In this document: piece by piece, positions 57,401 through 64,000 of the stretch
How positions within the stretch are numbered: the first letter of the stretch is position 1
Layout: every line of letters starts with the position of its first letter
DNA from: Diadema setosum
Taxonomy: Eukaryota; Echinodermata; Echinoidea; Diadematoida; Diadematidae
DNA: 64,000 bases
Direction of reading: 5' to 3'
Assembly (NCBI RefSeq): GCF_964275005.1
Contig: NC_092693.1
Coordinates: forward strand, 23,587,122 to 23,651,121
Translations under genes and position numbers: made by a program
Notes under the pieces: generated by a model
Told to the model about the DNA's origin: nothing
What the model saw: the letters and a program-made list of their open reading frames with translations, nothing else
The model's database searches: none

Positions 57401-60400
57401 TTGCTGAAGTCTAAGTCAAACACAAAGATGCAATGTTCATCTGCTTTCATCTCCAAACCTGTTGAAGACGAGTCCCGAGAATACTCGGGCAGGTGTCTCT
57501 GGGAAATGCATGTTGTAACAAAATCTGTCCATCCTCAACAGGTTAAGAACTCGAACTTCGACAATAAAGCAGTGTCTTCTGTTCTCTGCCTGTGTAGTAA
57601 AATTCTTTACCTTTTTCTCTATGCAGTGATGAGCTTTGACCAGGAGAATGAAGAGGTAATCCTGCATCAGACGGTTGCCCATTCCCTCAATGATGAAGCC
57701 ATAGGTTCGGTCTACTTGCCACTGGTTTGGAGTTTAATCAGAGAGAAGCAGCAAACATATTAGAGGAGAATTTTAATAGTCGAACTATATTCTTAAACAA
57801 CAACACAAAACCCCAAACAAAAAATAATTTCTCGGTGAATCTGTGGAACCAGAAGCATCAGCTCAGCTGCTTGCACAGAATATGCGAATTTTCATGGATA
57901 TTATTTGATAGCAATGTTGAGGGTGATGATTATGATCACTCTTTTCATTGCTGTCATTTTTTTTTTATTATAATTATCATTACTATCATCATTCTTCATC
58001 ATCCTTCTTTTTCTACAAGAAGAGAGAACAAGATTCTTCTCCAATTTGTCTACCCTCTGTACAAATGAAATTTGTAAGAGCGCAACTGCTGATCTACACC
58101 TGTAGCGAACATGTCAGACATGTATGTTAAAATGTAGATCAGCAGTTGCAAAATTACAGATTTCATTTGTACAGAGGGCAGACAAATTGAAGAAAACTCA
58201 TATCTCATATCCTCACCCTTCTGCTTAATAATCTCTTGCTTTCAGTTAAGGTTCGTCTTGTTCAAATTACTGAATTCTTGCATCGAGTTGTTTTGATTGC
58301 AACTGATTGACAAATTGCCCTACATTGAAGTACATAATGTTCATGTAGGGCATTTTCATCATTACTCATCATTACTTCTGTTATCATTACTTTGCTGCAG
58401 ACAGCCGAGTGTTGCCTCCAGCTCCACAGGATTATCAACATCATCATCATCATCACCGTCATCACCATCTTCATCATCACCATCATCATCGTCATCATCG
58501 TCATCATCATCATCACCATCACCGTCACCATCATCACCATATCACCATCGTCATCATCATCACCAACACCATCACCATCACCATCACCATCATCATCATC
58601 ATCATCATCCTCGCCATCATGATCGTCACCACCATCGCCATCATCATCACCATCACCACAATCACCATCATCATCGTCATTCTTTTTAAGTCCTTACCTT
58701 GCTGCAGACTGATAAGAAGCGGCGATTGGGTGCGATCCTGTGGAGTGATTTGAGCACCGCCTCAAGCTCCACAGGATTCTCTGTCAGTAGGAGCTGTAGC
58801 TCAAGCTGACCCATCTGGAGTGGGAGGTTGTCTGCAGGGTGACAAGGTTTGACAAAGTCTCGGTACAAGTAAACAAATGTGGTGACTGTCGTGAAAACCT
58901 GTAATGAGTGACACCATTTCTAAAGAAGAGTACCTTTGAAGATAAGTGTGGCAATACACTAGTAGAATTGAAAGCCACCGATGAGGTAAAATACACAAGA
59001 AATTGGTTTTGCACTGAAAAACAGTTATCATCATTCGAATGAGAGTAAGGTATTTCAGATGGCATGGGCAGGGCTGCACACTAACCCAATTTTTCTACTG
59101 GTCCAACCTGTCTGTTGGACCAGCAGGTACCCAGTTTTCCCATTTTTTACTGGTCCATTTATGAAAAAGTTACTGGTGGGACAGTGATTTTTACTAGTCC
59201 CGGACTGTCGGACCAGTGCTAGTGTGCAGCCTTGGCATGGATGTCTAAAGATGTCCTTGTCATTTGACTGCAATAAAATTGCCGTAGCATTGGTTTTGAA
59301 CCCATGAAAACATATGCACTAACTTTTTTGTTTGTCAGTCCTGACATACAAGAAGCCACATGTTGCCAATAATATATCTTGAGATGGGCCAGGAAGAAAA
59401 CGTTTCATCTGAGTGGATGTGACGTACATGACAGTTCCTTACATACATAATGAATTAGGATAACGCTTCAAGTCAAGTCCACCTTGTGTCTCTACAACAC
59501 ATACTTTGTGCATGCACACATTATTACATCTGCTACCTGACATTTGAAAGTCAATGCTCTCTAAATACATCTGCATTATCTTCTTTACACTGCCATCTCT
59601 CGGCATGGTTCTCATAATCACTGCTCCCATTTTCAGGATTGTCGTATGAAGGGAAAATTCCCCTTTTTCATTGTCTACTGAACATGCTCCGAATGCTGCG
59701 GAGAAGTTACAGCAAGAAGTAAACTGACTGAACACAAAGACAGAGTAAGATTAAAGCAACCTAAGTTGGAGAGACAAACTGGCTGAAGGAAAAAGGCTCA
59801 GTCGGTCAGAGAGGAGTGTTCTAACTAACTGCCCACCTGTCTGACTGGCCAGGGCTGTGTCCATCCTGGTCATCTGGTGGTCATCTGTCCTCTGGCTAGC
59901 ACGCATGGCCTCCATGTCCGGAGCAGAGAAGAGTTCATTGGGGCAGCACTCCATGAGCTGTCGACCCAGGTCTGGCTGACTACACAGCATCCTGCTCCCA
60001 ATAAAGGAAAACGAGTCCTGCAACATTTATTCTCCTTTTCTTCTCTCACACACTTGAAGGTTACTCTAAAACATGATATCTTCACGGCATGAAATTTTCA
60101 CGAATGGGAGCCGATGGCCTTATTTGCAGCAAGAAATTTTCGCGGGTTGCCTCTAACATTCAATGCATACGGTGTAGACAAGATCTTTAATGTGCATTTT
60201 AATTTCATGAAACTAGGCTCTCGCGAAATTCACAAAATCTAACTGCATGTGAACATTCCTTGTTTTACAGTATCTTCATTAGACTTTTTTTGGGGTTTTG
60301 TTTTGTAGCTGTTGTTTCAGGGGTCTGTCTGTGTGTTTGAGAGTACATTTATTCATGTACAAAATTTAGCCCTTTTGATAGTGGCGAGATGTGCAAAGTT

Positions 60401-63384
60401 GATACCAGCTTCAATACTGACTGATGCAAGCCACTTGGGGGTGTCATACAAAGAGATCCATACCAACTTCACCTGTTTTCCATAGCGCTTGTAGGTAACA
60501 CCACTTTGCCAGGTTTGCACAATTATAAAACTATTCGAGGGAAATTAACCCTAACTAGGCCGGGCTATTTAGGTAGTTGATAGAGCCGGGGGGGGGGGGG
60601 CCTCCCAGGCCCCCCCTCCAGATCTCGGCCGTCGACCGCGCGATCGCGACAAAAATTGGCACACACATTGCCTATGATGTAATCTAAAATACCATGAAGT
60701 TAATTTTTCAAAAAAATCATCATTTATGCTAAATTATGCTAATTTATGCATGATGATGCATAAAATCAGACTATTTGGTATAAATCACCAAAAAAAGCTC
60801 AAAAAAGGTACATTTTTTGTGTAAATAATCTTTTTAGTGTCCTTAGCAAATGTAATTAAAAAAAATTGTGATATCAGAAAAAATTCTGAAGTATTTTATT
60901 GTTTTTTTGAATTTCTTATGTATTTCATTGTTTTTTCGACTTTATGTTTTCCATTGTTTTTTCGATGAAATTTGTCCGCGACATCGCTCCGAACAAGAAA
61001 ATATGTTATTCATCGATTTTAATCAATAAAACACTGAAATAATCATGCTTTTATGAAATTTGCCAGTAAGCACAGTTTGCATTGAAATTGTACACGAATT
61101 AACGTTTTTGAGCAATTTTTGGTCTGACATGCATGTACATATTTATGCGTAACTTCCGAACCGCGTGCCCGGGCGTCGCAAATTTGGTGTCAAAAGATGC
61201 GGGAGACTCGAAATAAAAAAGTCATGAAACGTCGCGGCGATAGCTTTTTGCGATTGCGATACATCGCGCGGAACGTCGAGGGGGGGGGCCTCGGAGGCCC
61301 CCCCCCCGGCCTAGTTAGGGTTAAGTGGACATCTTTTGATGTGCATGCCCTGTGAGTCTCTCCCACATAGGACCTTTCTGTTTTGCATGTCCCATCATGT
61401 GAGAAAATATGCTGCAGTTTAGGAAGCAAGAACAAAACGATAACACAAAGCACTGCACAAAAGTGGGTCTCACTCGGCCACAAATCAAACTTTTTTTTTT
61501 CGAATTTAGCATTTCTTTCCAACATCCATCCAACAAAGCTTGAACAAAATACAAAGCATGCATTACAAAGACATTATTTCATCAACTTCATTGACTTGAT
61601 CACAGGTTTGAAAGCCAGAAGGGAGTAACGCAAAGAGATGTTTAAAATTTTGGCCTTCCGCTAGCTCTCATTGGCCAGTATTTTAGACACGACTCATTCT
61701 TAATTCTTCCAATGGGGCAGATGTCTTTTTACCTGAGTAACGACTTGATGTTACGTTTCTGATCTTCTTTCTCTGTCGACAGAATCTTTTCAATGCACTG
61801 TGAGGAGGGAGAGATAAGTGAATCACATTTCAGTTTGTACACAAACATTTTCCAAATCATGTTTTTGGTTGGAAATGTAGGCACTACAACCCCTTCCCCC
61901 TAATAGGCATCATGACTACATTACCAAGAGACATCCGCAATTGGATGCGCAAGATACAATGTCTTCGTGTTGATTTAGCATAAAAAAAAAGTAAATGGAG
62001 CAAAGATTGGTCTATGGGAGACCTCATTACCTCATCTCAGTGGCATATAATGTCTTTGTTACTATTACAAAATGATGAAGCAGATCCTAATCAAATGATT
62101 GGCTGGCCAGGTACCTATTTTGCTTAGTGCATAATTTTGCCTATGACTAGTCATTAGTATACAAATAATGACTGCTATGAGGGGCACAGTTAAAATTATG
62201 GGCCCAAGGTGATGTGAAAACCATAACTATGCCCGAAGCAAAGCTGAGGGCATAGTTATGGTTTTCACATCACCGAGGGCCTACATAATTTTAAATGTGC
62301 CCCGAATATCAAGCTGTCATTATTTGTTTTATATACCGAAAATATAGATTCCGAAATATAGATACCGTAGCATTCGTAATCAACGCTGATCGACAGCGCG
62401 GCGGTCGTATCATTGGTGCGTACATGATTGTGATCTATGTGTACGTGGTTGCGACTGTCTGTCTCCAAACGTATTTACAGGGCACAGTCAATCAACTGTG
62501 CCCCGGGCACAGTAAATCATGACGTCATTTTGATTAACAATGGGGCACAGCTATTTTCAAGACTCCCCTTTTAACCAATCAGATGAGAGGATTCTATATA
62601 TGAGGTATACAATAAAGTATAATGACTGGTCATTAGCACTTTCACGATGCATTTGAAGTTAGATGTGACCTAGTAACATACAGACTTTGAGATGAGGGTG
62701 ATCCATCAAATGACAAGGATGTGCTTCATCATTGTATGAAACAACTAATGCACAATACTTTGTTCAGCATTAGCATTATTACCAACACTCTGTACCTTCA
62801 TAACAGTCCAAACACCCTCTGCTATTGCCTCGTGCATGTTACTGTCCCAAAGGTATCTCATGTGGGTAACTCATACTCATAAAAGCCCTTACTGCTCTGT
62901 ACAATTTGTGCTTTATCACTGTTTGGTGGAAACATGCAGAGCCTTGGAATTACATAACTCTCTTATTTTATGTCCCATTCTGATGAAACTTCAGCAAAGT
63001 CTCTCGGCACATTTTCCTTCTGTTCATCAAGGCTAATTTCAGCACTGCACACACTTTTGAGAGAGACATATCCCACCTGTGCGAAGAACTGAAATGTGGA
63101 AGTCGAGCCACCCATCAGAGCCGCCTGCAGCTGATGGATGCTGGGCCGGCCCTCCGCCGCCCACCGGACCAGATTGCACAGGGACACCTGCAGCTTGGTC
63201 TGGGCGTCGGCCACTGCAGACAAGGCCAGCTTGTCCCCGAGGCACTCCCGGTACCACACGGACAGCTCCTGCTGGGCGTTGTCCTCCAGAAGGATAGGAA
63301 CAACACCCTTGTGAAGGGGAATAAGGTCATATCTTGATGAATTCAAACACATCTCTCGTACTTTAAAGGGTGCATACTTCCCTC
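48314..63384 (-). CDS. INTS8: Integrator complex subunit 8, C-terminal ~700 residues (5' end outside window)
   Basis: Fifteen exons with compatible phases join into one frame ending TGA at 48316-48314; the last fourteen give 610 residues after exon 1 of this window. INTS8 is a helical-repeat subunit of the nuclear Integrator complex, which cleaves nascent snRNAs and promoter-proximal transcripts; with INTS6 it anchors PP2A. The C-terminus fits the family closely: WDLAILEFLIH, HHKRSEVDKK, QPELNTCN and RKRQQKFLQAMAKQYL in order. Vertebrate INTS8 is ~995 residues, so ~280 N-terminal residues, including the PP2A-binding region, lie to the right. No frameshift or stop is seen in the 14 downstream exons. 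The 5' border of the first exon is uncertain because it adjoins a repeat array. Convergent with the transporter gene. Confidence 0.92.
48431..49074. other. INTS8 last intron, no feature recognised
   Basis: AT-rich, no transposon or exon recognised. Confidence 0.5.
49075..49118 (-). CDS. INTS8: INTS8 44-nt exon
   Basis: The acceptor is GAACAG| and the donor GCAGCA|GTGAGT. Completes a split His codon and codes THHKRSEVDKKQAA, matching the conserved HHKR motif near the INTS8 C-terminus. Too short to stand out without the protein alignment. Confidence 0.88.
49384..49605. mobile_element. MITE, TACTGTATA/TTCGCG family, copy a
   Basis: Left end TACTGTATAAGCTGTTATTT followed by TCGCGAGG; right end CGCGAAAGTAACAGCGTATA followed by CAG. 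The interior repeats TTTTCGCG and its complement. Related element at 54170-54375. Confidence 0.8.
49910..49994. mobile_element. 85-bp MITE with TTAA target duplication, copy a
   Basis: CCTGTTGAAGATCAG at the left and TCCTCAACGGG at the right, flanked by TTAA at 49906-49909 and 49995-49998. Same length as the copy at 57458-57542. Confidence 0.85.
50537..50601 (-). CDS. INTS8: INTS8 65-nt exon
   Basis: The acceptor is CCCAACAG| and the donor TATCC|GTATCC. Codes YDGSDALYDCFWDLAILEFL; the WD(V/L)xILE(Y/F)L motif is a family landmark. Phases 2 in, 1 out agree with both neighbours. The opposite-strand open frame of ~180 codons here is a shadow. Confidence 0.9.
50602..51473. other. INTS8 intron, with a polypyrimidine stretch
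   Basis: About 51350-51470 is C/T-rich on the + strand (purine-rich in the transcript) right after the donor of the upstream exon. No other feature recognised. Confidence 0.5.
51474..51702 (-). CDS. INTS8: INTS8 229-nt exon
   Basis: The acceptor is CTATCAG| and the donor AGATG|GTCAGT. Codes AKKQYGAALKFYLQAAMVSS through IKSCSQLQCHTQAAILCQFL to AFQALQEKR: TPR-like helices near the C-terminus. Confidence 0.9.
52006..52124 (-). CDS. INTS8: INTS8 119-nt exon
   Basis: The acceptor is TTCTCACAG| and the donor TATG|GTGAGT. Codes NKSSIDVTAVTATTMEVIGH to WLCTQADACY. Confidence 0.9.
52843..53065 (-). repeat. Tandem array of splice-donor-like ~21-bp units
   Basis: Read in the INTS8 direction, about ten units of consensus AACACCAAGTGAGTGTTGGGT follow the exon ending at 53066. 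The real donor (ACCAA|GTGAGT) is itself the first unit, and the exon end (AACACCATCACCAA) resembles the unit. Eight downstream units keep GTGAGT; two have lost it. Confidence 0.9.
53066..53221 (-). CDS. INTS8: INTS8 156-nt exon (donor abuts the tandem array)
   Basis: The acceptor is CGCCTCACAG| and the donor ACCAA|GTGAGT. Codes VEFVNFVRALYDPKCLSLLL through LYNILKDDMPNSITHEYPAL to WPNTIT. Reading through the donor meets TGA at once. Confidence 0.9.
53347..53522. mobile_element. pogo/Tigger-like MITE, degraded copy c
   Basis: Contains TTATAATGAAATTTCGTAAC, GAAAACTGCC and CCAAGGACTT in the order of copies a and b, with eroded tips. Confidence 0.6.
53523..55124. other. INTS8 intron
   Basis: Holds two copies of CAAAGAATTAACCCTGAATG (about 53678 and 53869), the MITE at 54170-54375 and a hairpin at about 55000-55045 with stem CAGCCCTGTCGC / GCGACAGGGCTG. 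A 66-codon - strand frame at 54673-54873 has no splice or family support. Confidence 0.5.
54170..54375. mobile_element. MITE, TACTGTATA/TTCGCG family, copy b
   Basis: Left end TACTGTATACGCCATATATT followed by TCGCG; right end CAGCGTATACAGTA. Matches 49384-49605 in plan. Confidence 0.8.
55125..55312 (-). CDS. INTS8: INTS8 188-nt exon
   Basis: The acceptor is GCATACACAG| and the donor ACGAG|GTAGAT. Codes IGSLVAFCMRDDPADSNKCR, VAKELWNAVTLIFST and a Thr/Ala/Asn-rich linker. Confidence 0.9.
55383..55417. repeat. (TAA)n microsatellite
   Basis: About ten trinucleotide units in the intron. Confidence 0.85.
55659..55771 (-). CDS. INTS8: INTS8 113-nt exon
   Basis: The acceptor is ATCCCACAG| and the donor TGGAGA|GTAAGT. 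Codes DRDIPTREPVLEQCILFLLN to GELPMPFWR. Confidence 0.9.
55856..55880. repeat. (GT)n microsatellite
   Basis: About twelve GT units. Confidence 0.9.
56144..56339 (-). CDS. INTS8: INTS8 196-nt exon
   Basis: The acceptor is TATTTTTCAG| and the donor AGTG|GTGAGT. Codes NYDAARDHLEAACKATRETS, LRNELLYVQLLRLAEQKGAM and TQKVQVCLLGNRS: TPR-like helices. Confidence 0.9.
56450..56730 (+). repeat. Dispersed repeat, copy b
   Basis: Same order of phrases as 44770-45060 (GTGTGCCACATTATTCTGAG and following). Confidence 0.7.
57458..57542. mobile_element. 85-bp MITE with TTAA, copy b
   Basis: CCTGTTGAAGACGAG at the left, TCCTCAACAGG at the right, TTAA on the right and a degraded CAAA on the left. Same length as 49910-49994. 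Confidence 0.8.
57611..57721 (-). CDS. INTS8: INTS8 111-nt exon
   Basis: The acceptor is CTCCAAACCAG| and the donor AAAAAG|GTAAAG. Codes WQVDRTYGFIIEGMGNRLMQ then DYLFILLVKAHHCIEKK. Phase 0 at both ends. Confidence 0.9.
58033..58195. mobile_element. Palindromic MITE with ~70-bp arms
   Basis: Arms CAATTTGTCTACCCTCTGTA continuing to CAACTGCTGATCTACA, repeated as the complement on the right with few mismatches. Central loop ~30 bp. No coding. Confidence 0.85.
58432..58685. repeat. (TCA/CCA)n microsatellite
   Basis: About 250 bases of imperfect ATC/CAT trinucleotides; the Ser- and His-rich frames over it are artefacts. It ends just before the donor of the next exon. A SINE 3'-end fragment (about 58299-58327, - strand) lies upstream. 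Confidence 0.95.
58698..58831 (-). CDS. INTS8: INTS8 134-nt exon
   Basis: The acceptor is CACCCTGCAG| and the donor AGCAAG|GTAAGG. Codes DNLPLQMGQLELQLLLTENP to LHRIAPNRRFLSVCSK. Confidence 0.9.
59070..59235. mobile_element. Palindromic element, GCTGCACACTA ends
   Basis: GGGCTGCACACTAACCC at the left and TAGTGTGCAGCC at the right, with internal inverted CTGGTCC / GGACCAG motifs. Confidence 0.7.
59537..59677 (-). CDS. INTS8: INTS8 141-nt exon
   Basis: The acceptor is ATGTTCAG| and the donor TGTCAG|GTAGCA. Codes VDNEKGEFSLHTTILKMGAV through MQMYLESIDFQMS. Confidence 0.88.
59837..59991 (-). CDS. INTS8: INTS8 155-nt exon
   Basis: The acceptor is TTGGGAGCAG|; the upstream AG at GTTGCAG is out of phase with the previous exon. 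The donor is CAGACAG|GTGGGC. Codes MLCSQPDLGRQLMECCPNEL to MTRMDTALASQT. Confidence 0.88.
60062..60273. mobile_element. MITE, TACTGTAAAAC family, copy b
   Basis: The right end reads CCTTGTTTTACAGTA. Interior phrases GGGAGCCGATGGCCT and GTGTAGACAAGA match 46001-46183. Confidence 0.75.
60549..61320. mobile_element. piggyBac-like MITE with perfect TTAA duplication
   Basis: A 772-bp element with tips CCCTAACTAGGCCGGG and its complement, flanked exactly by TTAA at 60545-60548 and 61321-61324. Each end then carries a G/C run (GGCCTCCCAGGCCCCCC type). The interior is AT-rich with no transposase. TTAA plus CCC tips are typical of piggyBac. Confidence 0.88.
61733..61797 (-). CDS. INTS8: INTS8 65-nt exon
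   Basis: The acceptor is CCTCCTCACAG| and the donor ACTCAG|GTAAAA. Codes CIEKILSTEKEDQKRNIKSL L; the leftover AG joins G of the next exon to give Arg. Confidence 0.88.
62158..62336. mobile_element. Long hairpin element
   Basis: Arms of ~80 bp: ACAAATAATGAC..GAGGGGCACAGTTAAAATTATG..GGTGATGTGAAAACCATAACTATGCCC and the inverse, with a ~13-base loop (GAAGCAAAGCTGA). The GGGCACAGT motif recurs to ~62600, so the repeat may extend further right. Confidence 0.8.
63077..63384 (-). CDS. INTS8: INTS8 first exon in window (5' border uncertain)
   Basis: The donor is GCACAG|GTGGGA. The certain part codes IPLHKGVVPILLEDNAQQEL, then VWYRECLGDKLALSAVADAQ, to TFQFFAQ. I place the acceptor at CACTCAG| (63385), but the first ~30 residues lie in a degenerate repeat; acceptors ending AAAG near 63361 or CAAG near 63332 are alternatives. 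Confidence 0.75.
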
Positions 63385-63683
63385 CTGAGTGATAGGAACA
63401 CCCTTGTGAGGGGAAAAGGGTCAAATCTTGATGAATTCAAACACATCTCTCGTACTGTAAAGGATGCATACTATCCTCATGAGTGATAGAAACAGTACAC
63501 ACTTATGAACGAAAAGGGGTTATACCTTAATTAATTCAAACACATCTCTTATACTGTAAAGATTTCATACTTTCCTCATAAGTGATGGGAACAATACCCA
63601 TGTGAAGGGGAAAAGGCAGCGACTTGATTACTTCAAACATATCTGTTTTTGTAAGGGGTACAAACTTCTCTCCTTTTAAAAAA
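63290..63683 (-). repeat. Four degenerate ~96-bp copies of exon-derived sequence
   Basis: ATTCAAACACATCTCT or a close variant recurs at 63341, 63435, 63534 and 63630 (periods 94, 99 and 96). Copy 1 runs into the INTS8 exon. The far copy (63601-63683) has the cleanest frame: EKFVPLTKTDMFEVIKSLPF, then PLHMGIVPI, resembling PLHKGVVPI of the exon. Copies 2 and 3 carry frameshifts and stops. Confidence 0.75.
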
Positions 63684-63890
63684 AAAAAATTTAAAAAATT
63701 AAATAAATTAGCACAAATTTTGAGGCACTGAAACATGTTGCTACATTTCCTTCTTACTCAAGAAATGAGGTTACATTTTCCTTGTGAATCACAAATTTGT
63801 CATATTTAGATATCCATGTCTGTAATAGTTGCTACTACAGATATTTCCCTCGGCTAGCATTCGTAGGTTTTTTTTCCCCTTTAAACTTAC

Positions 63891-63912
63891 AACTGTGCCA
63901 GCTGATCAATCC
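63891..63912 (-). CDS. INTS8: Possible 22-nt INTS8 microexon
   Basis: On the - strand GCTTCTTAG|GG..TT|GTAAGT frames a 22-base segment that can code IDQLAQ in one phase. It would join an exon starting at ATATGACC (63331) in frame. Supported only by good splice sites and a plausible peptide. Confidence 0.25.
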
Positions 63913-64000
63913 CTAAGAAGCAAAATAATGATCAAATGATTAGAAGACTTTTAATAATCAAGGAGAAATGCTTTGGCACCTTCTCTATCATATTTGCATC

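Noticed and set aside
58262..58753. Met-, Ser-, His- and Ile-rich frames
   Set aside because: Products of the (TCA)n microsatellite.
59991..60006. Alternative acceptor GTTGCAG for the INTS8 exon, giving DSFSFIGSR
   Set aside because: It would break the reading frame from the 65-nt exon; the acceptor GGGAGCAG at 59992-59993 keeps it.

Overview
The window is animal nuclear DNA: AT-rich, with short coding exons separated by kilobase-sized introns bounded by GT/AG, many microsatellites, and a very high density of small inverted-repeat transposons and SINE/LINE remnants. There is no bacterial or viral gene organisation. The best guess is a marine invertebrate deuterostome, most likely an echinoderm. 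That rests on the repeat style (sea-urchin TU-like foldback DNA, many palindromic MITEs with TTAA target sites, tRNA-derived SINEs) and on how closely the Integrator gene reads like the vertebrate protein. It is an inference, not an identification.

Two protein-coding genes can be assembled exon by exon, with matching splice phases. (1) On the + strand, 10372-35965, six exons encode a complete 527-residue SLC16/monocarboxylate-transporter-like membrane protein of the major facilitator superfamily. (2) On the - strand, from beyond the right edge to 48314, about fifteen exons encode the C-terminal ~700 residues of Integrator complex subunit 8 (INTS8). The two genes converge tail to tail across a ~12 kb repeat-rich interval (36-48 kb) with no convincing gene. 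Near the left end a possible terminal exon of another + strand gene (1656-1817, followed by AATAAA) is the only other coding candidate.

Layout: 1-9.8 kb is intergenic, with a large interleaved foldback element at 2961-5641. 9.8-36 kb is the transporter gene, whose introns hold tandem repeats, nested MITEs, SINE dimers, a CR1/L2-type LINE 3' end and a ~0.8 kb polypyrimidine tract split by a MITE. 36-48 kb is intergenic, with pogo/Tigger-like MITEs and a GC-palindrome element nested in another MITE. 48.3-64 kb is INTS8, whose introns hold more MITE families, a (TCA)n array and two gene-linked repeat structures: a ~21-bp array that copies the exon-10 splice donor, and a four-copy ~96-bp array derived from exon sequence.

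The two genes have no obvious functional link: one is a plasma-membrane solute carrier, the other part of the nuclear RNA-processing and transcription-termination machinery. The most interesting material is the repeat biology: several independent MITE families with TTAA target duplications, a tandem duplication whose copies act as mutual empty sites for two insertions, and the splice-donor array in INTS8.
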